This document shows, in pieces, positions 1 through 12,900 of a stretch of DNA of 64,000 bases. The notes below the pieces were generated by a model. The model worked only from the letters and a program-made list of their open reading frames with translations. It ran no database searches and had not been told where the DNA came from. Position 1 is the first letter of the stretch. Each line of letters opens with the position of its first letter. The translations under genes and the position numbers were made by a program. Source of the stretch: Fallopia convolvulus (lineage: Eukaryota > Streptophyta > Magnoliopsida > Caryophyllales > Polygonaceae); assembly GCA_964016875.1 (NCBI GenBank), contig OZ024719.1, forward strand, positions 69,759,224 through 69,823,223, in the 5' to 3' direction.

Positions 1-1837
1 ACCTTGGAGCCGGTGGAAGATTAGTTATTTGAAGACTTCCTAGATAGTGACAGTACTTGGTGAATGGTACTCCTGGTCCTTCGAAGACCTTGATCTCGAT
101 CGTAGTTTGACCATCATAATAAGTTGTGACATCTCTCAAATTTATGGAGTTAGGTACCTTTGTAAATATCGTCATGACGCCGCCGATTGTTTCAATCCCG
201 ACGCTTCTAAACCTTGGTACCCAAAAAATTGAAATTGCTTCTTTCGAAGTTTGTGGTTCTGCCTTGCGAGAATGCACAAAAAATAATTATAACAAGCACA
301 ATATGTAATTTTTTTTATGCTTAAGATAATTAATTAATATTACCAGCATATTTGAGGAAACGCCCGGTTGCTTGCGTAGCTGCAAAAGCCAAAGCTTCTT
401 TTGGGTTGACAACATTCAGGGGCTCCTTTTCAAAGTAACTCTTCACCAGATGTCGAATCATTGGAATTTCAGTGCTTCGTCCAACGAGTATTATCTCGTC
501 AATGTCTGTTTTCTTTAGCTCCCTTTCTTCCAAGGCACCCTTGACCAAGTCTATCGTTCTGTTGAACAAATCCATGTTCAACTCTTCAAACACCAGCCTC
601 GTTATAGGCTCCTCAAAGACCAAGCTTTCGTCATTAGCGAGGGTGAATTCAATCTTGATCATGACTCGGTCGTTGCTGCTCAGTGATATTTTCGCTCTCT
701 CACATTCACTTCTTAGCCTTTTGAGAGCATCCAAATCATTGCTAATATCCTTCTTGTGCTTGCTCTTGATCAAGCTGACAAGGTAATCCACGAGCCTCGT
801 ATCGAATACTTGGCCTCCCAAGTTTGCATCTCCCTTGAACGAAGTGGCAGTATATGTGTCCCTTTCGATTGTATACGACATGGTATGGTCTACAATAGTT
901 GCACCAAACGCACTACTGCCAAGATCGTAGACAAGTGCCGTGAAATTTCGCCGACCACATAAAATAGAGAGTGAAATGGCGTCGTAAGGAAGTCCCGTGT
1001 AGCAGGTTTTAAGCCCGGCCATGCCACATGCTTCCAACATTTGTTCTTGTACCTCACTGCCAACATAAGAACCTACAATACAATTAATTCTATAGCAAAT
1101 ACGCCGGGATGATGATTTTCTAGCTAGAAACTTAATTCTATAGTAATTAATCAATTAAGCTAGATGGATGTGTTACTTTGATGATGAAGAATGATAACCG
1201 CAAGTCTAACGCTTCGCTCCATGTATGCCTCAGCAACTTCCTTTAACTTGCCTAAAATCATAGCACAGAGCTCTTTGGGGCTAAATAGTTTGATTTCCCC
1301 ATTCTTGAAATGAACTTGAATGTGAGGCTCATTTTCTCTGTCCGTGACCTTGTATGGCAGAGTATTAACATAGCTTTGAAACTCTGGATCATCAAATCTA
1401 TCATTGGAAACTAGTTATATGACAAATTAAAGACATTCATCGATCATCAAAGCCGATTGATAATTTGATCAATCCATGACTCACCTCTTTCCAATAAGTC
1501 GATTGATCCCACAAATCGTTCGTTCAGAGTTGACCGCCTCTTGAGCCTTAGCTAGCTCGCCGATTAGAACCCCAGAGTCGTCGGTAAATGAAACACATGT
1601 TGGCATATTCACGACAACTTCCATGGTGTCGTAGAATGACGATGCATCACAATCACGGCTCGGGCGGCAGTATTTCATATATAAGGCGGCAGGGTGCTTG
1701 TACACCGCCACGCTTGAATATGACGCCCCAAGATGGATACCAATTGCTCGGCTCCTTGAAGGACGCTGAGGTAAAGCCATTGCGCGGTCACGGTTCCTCC
1801 TCATGCGGCGGAGTTTTAGTCTTTTCTCAGGATGCAT
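1..1837 (-). CDS. HSP70-like gene, divergent, 3' end off window
   Basis: Four exons on the minus strand encode an HSP70-family protein: about 1837 (or 1780) to 1485, 1397-1177, 1072-344, and 258 to the left edge. Junctions are GT-AG and phases match (2, 1, 1). Exon 1 gives the nucleotide-binding start (AIGIHLGASYSS, then NRLIGKR). Exon 2 carries FDDPEFQ and AEAYMERSV. Exon 3 has DLGSSAFGATI, GDANLGGQVFD and VGRSTEIPMI. Exon 4 is the substrate-binding beta domain (ETIGGVMT, TTYYDGQTTIEIKVFEG, LPPAPR). Known family: HSP70s are ATP-driven chaperones. Odd: the phosphate-binding motifs are changed. The usual IDLGTTYS reads IHLGASYS, DLGGGTFD reads DLGSSAFG, and VGGSTRIP reads VGRSTEIP. ATPase activity is therefore doubtful (inference). 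No stop or frameshift is seen in the exons, so this may be an expressed pseudo-chaperone or a young pseudogene. Start at 1837 adds a basic leader; 1780 is the alternative. Confidence 0.85.
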
Positions 1838-3740
1838 AGCAAAGTTAACTAATAGAGAATTAACCCTTTCATACATCAGCTTAGAGATCAACAAAAGCAT
1901 CCACCGATTCATAAAATCATATCACATAAACATATCTTGTGATGTTGATTAGTGTATGTAGTGAGAAGCCTTAATCAGACATATTTAACTACTTTCATCA
2001 GTTGAAAATATGCAGCTTGATTATGCATCTATCTAGGAAATAGATTTAGATATATATACCTGACATCATGATAAAAATGATCAAAATAAAGCTCTTGATG
2101 ACTGTCATTGTTGCCCGTCAATGAAAAACTTGATTGGAAATTAATATATCTGAAATGCCAATCAAAATTTAGTTAGAAATTGGAAAAGCTATTGCTAGAT
2201 AGAGCCCCCTAACCTTTTCTATTAGTCAAGCGCTAGCCATTTCCTAAACAGCTTTCGTTGGACAACAATTGGATGGTCCCTCCTCATGGCCACGACCAAG
2301 AAGCAGACGCTGCATGGGACGCTAGCTCGAAGAGATGTGGAGGAAGTCCTTCTCTGAGCATGCCGTGGAAGAACTACAAGGCCAATGAAAAGAAGGAAAG
2401 CAAGGGAGACTCCCCATCTAGTTACGCGTAGTGGGACTGATCCTAGAGTATATATATTAAACCAATAAACCCAACATATATGATGGGCTTGAAAAGAAAA
2501 TGGAAGTCCATTTCTAAACAGCAACAGCGATAACACTACCTAATATCTCCCGCTAAAGCGAGGTCTGGAGGTTAACCATGCCCGGACAAGTTGAGAAAAT
2601 GTTTCTGATAAACCCAAAAGTGAAATGGCCATAAGTTGAACAATGAAGGTCAAAACATAAGTACCAAAACTAAGGCAAAAAAAAAAAAAATATTAAAGTA
2701 ACACAAAAACATGAGACATCAAAAAACAATCAAAGCTAAGGGAGCACATACAGCCACACAACAGAAGCATGATAAGTGAAAAAAAGAATTCTCTGCCTGC
2801 GATATTAGACTGAATATATCTTTGTCCCTCAATATATAACCCAAATTTCCTTTTGGTTATTGCCAAGTAATGAAACTAAGTAATCAAATATCAGATGGAT
2901 ACCTAAGCAATGAAACTAGCAATGATGGATCGATTGACCGACTTGACCAAATTCAATCGAAATTGACATATACCAATGCTTCAAAACAGGAAGAGGCGTA
3001 CAAATTACAGACTAATGGAAGTGATCTCCAAACAACAGATTCGATCTTAATCGAAAGAAACCCAAGACCATGCACAAGAGTTAACATAAATCAGATTGCA
3101 TATAAGAACAATAAATCAAATTAAAGGGTAAGATGGGGGCAATACCAGCAAAAGTCGAATTGTGAGTGAGAAGAAGGACGAAGATGTGATGGAGGAGGAC
3201 AGCGTTTGCGGCGGAGTGAGACGATCCATCCAAGTCTCTGCTTAAACTTTCATTGTCGGAATAGGTCTCTCGTCTCTGCGAATTCAATGCTTTTCATCTT
3301 ACCTTTTTTACTTTCATTTTATTATTTCTAATTTTGCTAATATACCTCAAACTATTTTTTATATGGATTTTTCTAACCTTGCTCTTATTAAGAAGTGATA
3401 TTGTGTTGGATTTTATAAGTTTAGGACTTTTTTTTTCTTATGCGACACTTTTTTTTTTCTTTTAGGGTTATAATTTTCTAAAATACCATAATTAACTTAT
3501 GTAAGGTATTTTTTTTGTTTATTAGCTCCTTTCTTTGTCTTGCTTTTGACTCGTCCGGTTCGATCGGTCGACACTGCTTTATATCCGAATTGGGTATTTC
3601 ATGGTCCCATTTCTCCCGGACAATACTTAAGAAGTCTAGCACTATTTTACCACTAGACCAACTGAGTATAGGTTATTTCTTAGCTCTCTATTATTAATGA
3701 AATGAATAACGTGCAAAATATTTGGACGAAAAATGGGATA
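1838..3740. other. Intergenic, no supported gene
   Basis: AT-rich sequence upstream of the HSP70-like gene. Short open frames (for example minus 2536-2222 and minus 3287-3081) match no family I recognise. The minus frame at 3287-3081 could be a first exon ending at a GT near 3147, but nothing else supports it. Confidence 0.5.
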
Positions 3741-4487
3741 AGCGGTCCATGAATCTTATGGGTTAGAGAGAGAAAGTTAGTGAGAGAATCTCTCTTCTTC
3801 AGAGGGCGCTTGAATTTTCGTTCCGGTTTCAACCTAGCGGCGCAATTTCAAGCGTTTTAGCTCCATTGAGTGCGTGTTCGAGTGTTTAAGAGAGGGGTTT
3901 CTTCTCTATGAGTTCTTTTCTACAATAAGGGTGAGCTTTGTGCTAGTGGTCTAAGATTTGCCATGGCTCAAGGGAAATCGAAAAAAACACCATCTACGAA
4001 TAAGACTATATTGGAGCCTCCAACACCAGGAATCTCCACAGTTCAGCCAAAGGGGATATTCCACCCTCCCCACCGCAATCATGTCTTGAGTTGGATAATA
4101 TCGAGGCGGACAATGGCCTTCCAAAGGCGCCACCTTTGGATCCGAGCTCCAACATCTCACAATAAGTGTCGGAGGATCCTCCAATTGAGACGTCGAAGGA
4201 GACCATCCCTCCTACCAATTCGGTCGTCGATAGTGGGATGAGCATGGATGCTAGTGTGGTTCAACCCACAATAGAGGAACACACTTCAAAGGGGAAGATG
4301 TTACCTCAATCCTAAAAGAGACTATTGCTGGGAACAAGATTGTTGATAACGAGTTTAAACTTCACAGGGTGTGGGAAGTGGAGGAAGATTGCATTGAGAC
4401 CCTAAGCTCCTCCAATGTGGAAGACACGTCCAAATTTTTGGCTTCGACTCTCATAGGCTATGTTCCAAGGCCTAAGGCTTCGCTCTT
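3741..4487 (+). pseudogene. LINE ORF1, 5' half (interrupted by TRIM)
   Basis: A leader-like stretch (about 3741-3962) is followed by a start at 3963 and a degraded reading frame that shifts at least once near 4055 and has a stop near 4163. From about 4200 to 4487 it reads as a LINE ORF1 (gag-like, DUF4283) N-terminal region, ending at GYVPRPKAS. The frame stops exactly at a 5-bp duplication (CTCTT, 4483-4487) where the TRIM begins. It resumes in the same frame after the second CTCTT at 18078-18082. Known family: ORF1 of plant L1-type LINEs binds the element RNA. This copy is dead. Confidence 0.75.
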
Positions 4488-4658
4488 TGATAAAATCCGG
4501 CGGGCCGACAATCTGGGGGTTGTGCATGTAACGTGCTTAGCATACAAATCCAAATAAGGTTCCAACCCAAAACCATATGGCAATGGGTGGAGTAGCTCAT
4601 TGGGTTATATACTAAGCATTTTTAGTCTCAAGTTTCCCATGTGGGACAACTCTCAACA
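4488..4658 (-). repeat. TRIM 3' LTR
   Basis: 171 bp with TG...CA ends on the minus strand. It matches the copy at 17907-18077 along its whole length with scattered substitutions. Confidence 0.9.
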
Positions 4659-4669
4659 CGCCCCCTCAA
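4659..4669 (-). other. TRIM polypurine tract
   Basis: TTGAGGGGGCG on the minus strand, directly upstream of the 3' LTR: the usual plus-strand primer site. Confidence 0.8.
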
Positions 4670-7218
4670 GTGCAACTGCCTGGGCCAGTTGACACTTGGA
4701 CATAACCCCTCAAGGCTTGTGAACCGTCATATTTGAATCGGTCGCTCCTTTATTGGGTGCGCTGCTTGAATGTACTTTCATAAGGCCGACAAGTCCGAAT
4801 CAATCCCTCAAGGCTTGCGAACCGCCACTTTTGGGATCAGTCGCTCCTTTATTGGGCGGACTGCCTGAAGGGTGTAACACCCCGTCTTCCGACGAGACGC
4901 TACTAGGGAATAGACCTTACAAGGTACTATTATTTAGGTTGACAACTACACTGTAGGATCTTACAACGCAGGCACGACGAGAAAACATAATAAAACATCC
5001 AACCTTTCTTTTAACGAAAACATTAAAAAATATAATTATGCATGTATTCCCGAAAACCATAAACATTCAAATACTTCACAATATCCACTGAAACTGAACT
5101 ATCCGAACAATATATTAATAACCGAAGCATAAGACTAACTCTGTCTAACAAATATTAAAATCCACATCCTAACTATTATAAATAACTAATAAAAACCAAT
5201 CCCACTATGACACGCGCTCTTTACCGCTCCGGCCCGCCATCTTGCTTAGGTTCCTGCACGGCTCCTTGGTTCATACCTGGAAGGCTGGAACTGAAAAATG
5301 TTCCCCGAAGGGTCAGCGTCTAATCTACCAAGCTAGAAAGAATACGGAAATTGTAGCACGTTTTAAAATCAGTTATCTAAAGTCAGCATACAAATCCACA
5401 ATCGCAATCATAACTCTAAGGCCAATACCTAAATTAGTTATATCAGTCACACAAGTCACATACGCATTTACAATCACAATCCCATAGCAAAGCAATTCCT
5501 CCTTTTCCGCAATCCGACTTCCAAGGCGCTCCTCACCGCGCCGAGTGTAGAGGCAGGCCCTCCCACTCCACTTCACAATCTCCCTTCTAACCCCTGGCTA
5601 AGCCTCCACTGGAGCACTTGCCAAAACACACAGATAATAATTTTCGTTTTGAAGGGGCGCGATTTTCCCAGTCACACGGGTCAAAGTAGCCAACTCTTCC
5701 TCAACACCAGCTACGATGGGCCGTGTCGGAAACGGTACCAACACAGAGAAAACGTTCCAAAATATTTTCCGATAAAACACATTTAAAATCATTCACGCAC
5801 ACAACACTCAAGGAGTTCAAAACAATTTAAAAGGTATTCGGGACTAGTTCCCAAAACCCGCCCTACAATAACGATACGCAATCTAACAGGGTAGAGAAGA
5901 ACCGAGCAAGTCGAAAAACGACTTACCTTAAAGGAGATGGAAGGAACCCGATGAAGGTGAAACAATAAGGACCTGAGCCAAAAGAATTCTCCTAAGCATG
6001 ACAACGGGTAAATATAAATTACCGATCACTTGAAACTACTACTCTAAAATACTTAACTAAGATTTTCTTAAACATGATTAACCTCCCATGACTCCTCCCC
6101 ATCGAGTGCCAACTCATTAATCTCATATAGAGAGTGATCCCTTGAAACCTGATTGCATTAACCCGTACACTCAAATTCATGAAACCAAACTAAATTTCAA
6201 CATTAGCACCCCAATTTCACAAATTACAACTTAATAATAATTGACAAATTAAGTTATTAAAGAAAAATTCCACCCAACATTTAAATACTAATGTACTAGT
6301 CTAATCATCCTTCCCAGCAAACACCAACGATCATATATTAACAAATTAAACCCCCAATTAGCCTCTGCAACTACTTGAATTAGATGGCTTCTCTCACGCA
6401 CAAGCCATTTCCGAGAATACAAGGAGTCACGACGGCCGCAACAACCGACATCGGAGCCGTATTCGATGAACGACGCAAACAGCCAGCCTACCTCCCCGCG
6501 CTACCCCAATCCAGCCCCGCTCACACCCAAACGAGACCAGACGCCGCGACACCCCGAATGAAACAAAAACAGAGGAAAGGTAAGGGAGACTCACTAGATG
6601 ACGACGGTTGATCTCCCCGGTTCCCGACTGTATCGCAGCCAACCCGATGTCGGAGCTGGACTCGTACCCCGAGCAGCCCACGCTAGCGTCAACGAGGTAG
6701 CACCAGCAGAAGAGCCCGCCTGCGAGTCCCTGCCTTGCTTGGATCCAACCGAACACTAGCGCTCGTTAAGACCCGACACCACCCCAGCCAAACTGAAAAC
6801 GGAGAGAACCAGGGACTCACCGGAACTACGAGACTAGGCTTTCAAGCGAGAGAGATGATGCTGACAATGGTATGGATCGACCGGCTTCACCCGCGCAACC
6901 AAACGATCGGAATTGAAAATCGACGAGTTTGTTTAATTGTCGGCTCCTCCGAACGAAGAACAGAGGGAAGTTAGGGATGGAATAGTTCTTCGTAGCAATT
7001 TATCGGGTCTTCAGAAAATAACGGAGGTCGAAGATCGGATAAGGAGATTGGTTTGTTTAAGATTAAAACAAGATTAAATATATTAAAGATATAATTATGG
7101 GTAAAGATAAGAATTTTCTTAGATTGGTTATGATGGTTTAATGATCTCAATAGTGAAGATAAGATATGCTCATAAAGCTCCTTAAATCGGGCGGAAATCG
7201 GTGATAGAATTTTTTTTT

Positions 7219-9718
7219 TGTAACACCCCGTCTTCCAACAAGGCGCTACTAGGGAATAGACCTTACCAGGTACTATTATTTAGGTTGACAACTACACTGT
7301 AAGACCTTACAACGCGGGCACGACGAGAAAAACATAATAAAACATCCAACCTTTATTTAATAAAACTTAGAAAACGTAATCATGCATGAATCCCCGGAAA
7401 TTATAAATATTCAAATACGTCACAACGCCTACTGAAACTGAACTATCTGAACCAAAAAGATAATATCCGAAATAAAATACCAACTTCGTCTAACAAATAT
7501 TAAAATCAATATTCTAACTAATATAAATAAACTAATATAACAAATCCCACTATGACACGCGCTCTTTACCGCTCTGGCCCGCCATCTTGCCTAGGTTCTT
7601 GCACGGCTCCCTGGTTCATACCTGGAACTGAAAAATGTTCCCCGAAGGGTCAGCGTCTAATCTACCAAGCTAGAAAGAATACGGAAATTGTAGAATGTTT
7701 TGAAATCAGTTGTCTAAAAGTCAGCATACAAATCTACAATCGCAATCATAACTCTAAAGGTCAATACCTAAATTAGTTATATCAGTCACACAAGTCACAT
7801 ACGCATTTACAATCACAACACATAGCAATGCAATTCTTCCTTTGTCCACGATCCGACTTCCAAGGCGCTCATCACCGCGCCGAGTGCAGAGGCAGGCCCT
7901 CCCACTCCACTTCCCAATCTCCCTTCTAACTCCGGGCTAAGCCTCCACTGGAGCGCTTGCCAAAAACACACAGATAATAATTTTCGTTTGAAGGGGTACG
8001 ATTTTCCCAGTCACACGGGTCAAAGTAGCCAACTCTTCCTCAACACCAGCTACGATGGGCCGTGTCGGAAACGATACCAACACAGAGAAAACGTTCGAAA
8101 ATAATTTCCGTTAAAACACATTTAAAATCATTAGCGCACACAACACACACAAGGAGTTCAAAACAATTTAAAAGGTATTCGGGACTAGTTCCCAAAACCC
8201 GTCCTACAATATCGATACTCAATCTAACAAGGGAGAAAAGAACCGAGCAAGTCGAAAAACGACTTACCTTGAGTGAAGGGTATCTGGAAACTACGGAGAA
8301 TTAGGAATACGAACAATCGGGATCTCCTAGACATGATAACGATAAGTTTAGTAAGAAAGAGGGCTCGAAGTGAAAAAGACTACCAAATATTATAAACCGA
8401 CCCGTAACACACCGAATGACACTAACTAACTACCCAGCTGAACCCGACTAATTAAATAAGATTTAACATATTCAATCCTTTTGACATACCTTGTATTATA
8501 TACGTATACTATATTAGTTTAAATTGAACCCACTAATTAGCTAACTTACTAATTAATAGCAATCCACGATCACATTTTTTTAACCCAAAACCAATGACCC
8601 ACATTGATTATTGAACCCAACCCAATTCTTTTCTTTCCTTTGACAAACTGGACTGACACCCGGCCCAATTCTTTTCTTTCCCTTTACAAATTGATCGGTT
8701 GACTAACACCAATTTTTTGACCAAGTAATTAGCTAACTTAAATTGAACCCAGTAACACCAATTTTTAATGGACCCCATTCCCCTAAATTTCAGTCTCCTC
8801 CAAGGCGGGCCCTCCCCCTCTTCTTCTTCCTCCTGGAGACGCCCCGACCCCTGCCTCTGGTTCTACTCCCCGACCCCTGCCTCGGCTGTCCCCTGTTCGC
8901 AACCACCAGTGCTCCTAGGCGACTCGACTCCACCCTACTCGGCGTCTCTAACCCAGATTTGTTAACCACCCCTTCGTCACCGTTTTCCGATCAACCACAC
9001 CTCCGACGACCTCCCTCCCTAGACCACGCACTCGTGCTCGCCACCCAACCCGATCTGACCTTTACCTTGCCCCTCCCGACAACGAAGACAGAAAACAGAA
9101 CCCAACTCACCGAGAAACGACGAGGGACGATGACTCCCCCGGGTTTAACTTCGACAACGCCACGACCCACGCGATCGGCGAACCACGTGAATCCCGGCGA
9201 AAATCCGTCAACGAAGTCGACGGGCACGACCGCTGTTGGAGACGGAAAGAGATTGGGTGGAACGGTGGCTGAACTCAAATTCCGGAGCTTCGATGGCTTT
9301 TCTAACTACCAACGCATAGGTTTATTAATATAGGGTAGCTTAACGAGATTGATTCTGGATAGATTGAATCTAGATGGATGGATTTTGGATAGATTTTTTT
9401 TCTTTTCAGTTAAAATCCGTATACACCTAACACTAATGAAACTAAAATATATACTTACATATGAATATGATTAAAATTTGATTAGGTGTGGTTAAAATAT
9501 GAGAATTGATCTAACTAACGAGTTTGATTAAACTAACGTATATATATATATATATATACTTATACACTAATTGTACTAGGGAATTGATCTAACTAAATAA
9601 TTACATCGAAATTAAAGGCTACCTTGGAAGTTTCTTGCGGATCTTGAACTTAAATACTTGTAAGCGAATGAATCCCATTTTTCGACTTATGCGACCTAAA
9701 AAGAATACGGATATTACA
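7219..9718 (-). repeat. Gypsy 3' LTR (2500 bp)
   Basis: Ends TGTAAC...TTACA. Nearly identical to 15118-17604. A proline-rich plus-strand frame (8743-9333) is repeated in the other LTR (16642-17232). It is antisense to the element and I do not regard it as a gene. Confidence 0.93.
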
Positions 9719-9733
9719 TACTACCCCCCTTAT
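9719..9733 (-). other. Gypsy polypurine tract
   Basis: ATAAGGGGGGTAGTA on the minus strand, abutting the 3' LTR. Confidence 0.85.
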
Positions 9734-9974
9734 GAAAGTTTCGTCCCGAAACTTTTACACGAAAGAAAGGTAACGAAAGAAAGAGATTCGAGGTTTTCAC
9801 AAACCTCTCCTCCTTAAAGAGGTTCGTCCCCGAACCGGAACTGATTGACTACGGTAATAATAACCAATACTAGCTATCCAAAAATACACGACACGTCAAC
9901 AAAATTTAAACAGTCAACCAATAAGTCAAGCAAACAAGGATCATAAAGCAAACATCGAATCTGAAAACAACACA

Positions 9975-12900
9975 CTAATTACTAACCTTCCCCTCAAACG
10001 CCTCCACTAAACCCGGGTAGATCTCTGGATAACTCTCACTCATCCTGGACTCCGTCTCCCAAGTGGCCTCTTCGACTCCCCGTCGAGACCACTGAATCAA
10101 CACCAGAGGAATCTCCTTGTTCTGCAGCTTCTTCATTCGTCGATCTAAAATCTTCAGCGGTTGTTCCCGGAAAGTGTGATCTGATTCTACCACCAAATTC
10201 TCATAATTCAGTCTGTGACTAGGATCTGGGACGTACTGTCTCCGCTGGGAAACATGGAATACAGGGTGCACTCCCTCCAAAGCAGGAGGCAACGCTAGTC
10301 TGTAAGCCACCTCGCCTACTCTCTCCAGAATCTCGAACGGACCGATATATCGGGGACTTAGCTTCCCTTTCATCCCGAATCTTCTTACCCCACGGGTAGG
10401 CGATACTCTCAACCAGACGTGGGCTCCGACCTCAAACTCCAACGGTCTACGCCTCTTGTCTGCATAGGACTTCTGGCGACTCTGAGCAGCTAACATTCTC
10501 TCTTTGATTAAGGCCACTTTCCCGATCGTCTCCTCAATCATTTGTGGCCTCTCTCCTATTACATCTGAGGGATCATCCTAACACAGCGGTGTCCTACACT
10601 TCCGACCATATAAAGCCTCATAAGGAGCCATCTGAATCGACGAATGCCAGCTGTTATTATAGGCAAACTCTACCAAAGCCAAGTGATCCGACCACTGACC
10701 TCCCCAGTCTAAAACGCAGGACCTCAGCATGTCCTCTAGCGTCTGAATCGTCCTCTCTGTCTGAACGTCTGACTGCGGATGATAAGCAGTCGTAAAATGT
10801 AATCTCGTCCCTAATGCCTCATGCACCTGTTGCCAATATCTGGAAGTAAAACGGCCATCTCGGTCCGACACAATCGTCTTAGGCACTCCGTGCATCCTAA
10901 CTATCTGATTAATAAACACCTCCACTAACTTGCTCACTTGCCATGTCTCCCTAATAGGCAAAAAGCGAGCAGTCTTCGTCAGTCTATCCACCACCACCCA
11001 GATGGCATCATGGCCTCTGCTGAGTCTCAAACCGGTGACAAAATCCATGGAGATGTCCTCCCATTTCCATTTTGGAATAGGAAGTGACTGAAGCATTCCC
11101 CCGGGTCTCTGATGCTCGATCTTCACCTGCTGGCAAACATGACATTTAGCGACGAATCTCGCTACATCCGGCTTCATGCCATCCCACCAATAAAACTGTC
11201 GCAAATCCTTATACATCTTACTCGCCCCGGGGTGGATTGAGTAAGGTGTAGCATGAGCCTCTTGCAAAATCTTCTGCCTCAATTCTGCATCTCGAGGCAC
11301 ACAAATTCGACCACGTAAACAAAATACCATTTGCTCTCTCCGCAAAGTCGGGTGCCTCACCACGGCTCAATCTCTGCCTCAAATCCTGAATCATCGGGCA
11401 ATCTTCCTGCTTCTGCCTTACTTCCTCAAGTAAAGACGGCCGACATTCTAGGGTTTTCAGACTACCCTGATAACGCTGAATCTGCACTTCAATTTCGTAC
11501 CTCATCAGCTCCCTCTGTAACTCTAGCTGAGCCGTCAGATGAGACAACATACTCTCCTGAGGCGTCTTTCTGCTAAGGGCATCAGCGACCACATTCGCTT
11601 TCCCCGGATGGTAAAGGATCTCAAGGTCGTAATCCTTCAGTAACTCAAGCCATCTCCTCTGTCGCATATTCAACTCCCACTGAGTGAAAATGTACTTGAG
11701 GCTCTTATGATCTGTCATCACTTTGCAGGTACTCCCATACAAATAATGACGCCAAATCTTCAGAGCATGTACCACAACTGCCAACTCCAAATCATGAGTT
11801 GGGTAATTCTGCTCATTCGGCTTCAACTGTCTAGAAGCATAAGCAATCACTCTGTCCCTCTACATCAACACACAACCCAAACCTATCTTGGAGGCGTCAC
11901 TGTAAATCACAAAATCCTCATTCCCCTGAGGAAGAGCTAATATAGGAGCCGAAGTTAACCTTCTCTTTAGCTCATCAAAACTCCGCTGGCAAGCTTCGTT
12001 CCACACGAAACGAGTAGTCTTCTTAAGCAAATTGGTAAGTGGTTGGGCTATCCGAGAAAACCCTTCCACAAACCTCCTGTAATACCCTGCTAATCCCAGA
12101 AAACTCCGTACCTCCTTCACATTTTTCGGAGGTTCCCAAGCTTTTACAGCTTCAATCTTTGCAGGATCCACCATAACTCCCTGAGCAGATACCACATGCC
12201 CTAAAAACGTAACTTCAGGCAACCAAAACTCACACTTGGACAACTTAGCAAACAATCGATGCTGTCTCAATACTCCCAACACCAGCCTAAGATGCTCGGC
12301 GTGCTCCTCCTTACTCCGAGAGTAGATCAGAATGTCGTCGATGAATACTACTACAAATCTGTCCAAGTAGTCTATAAACACCCGGTTCATCAACTCCATA
12401 AATACAGCGGGTGCATTCGTCAGTCCGAACGGCATCACTACAAACTCATAATGTCCATATCTCGTTCGGAAAGCCGTCTTAGGTATATCTTCCTCCCGAA
12501 TCCTCAGCTGGTGATAACCTGACCTCAAATCCACTTTGGAGAACACAGTAGCCCCCTGCAACTGATCCAGCAAATCATCAATACGTGGCAACGGATACTT
12601 GTACTTGATGGTAACTCAATTCAACTCCCGATAATCGATACACAGTCGGAGAGAACCATCCTTCTTCTTCACAAACAGAACTGGAGCTCCCCATGGCGAC
12701 GCACTCGGTCGTACGTAACCCTTCTCCAACAGCTCCTCCAGTTGTGCCTTCATCTCCTGCATCTCCATCGGAGCCATGCGATATGGGGCTCTCGAAATCG
12801 GCCTCGTGCCCGGCTCCAACTCAATCCCAAAATCCACCTCTCTCTGAGGAGGTAATCCTGGAAGTTCCTCGGGAAAAACGTCCTCAAACTCGCACACTAC

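Noticed and set aside
2222..2536. 104-aa minus-strand frame
   Set aside because: No recognisable domain, no repeat or splice support; a chance frame.
8743..9333. 196-aa proline-rich plus-strand frame, repeated at 16642-17232
   Set aside because: Lies inside both gypsy LTRs, antisense to the element, and is duplicated only because the LTRs are. No domain, low complexity.
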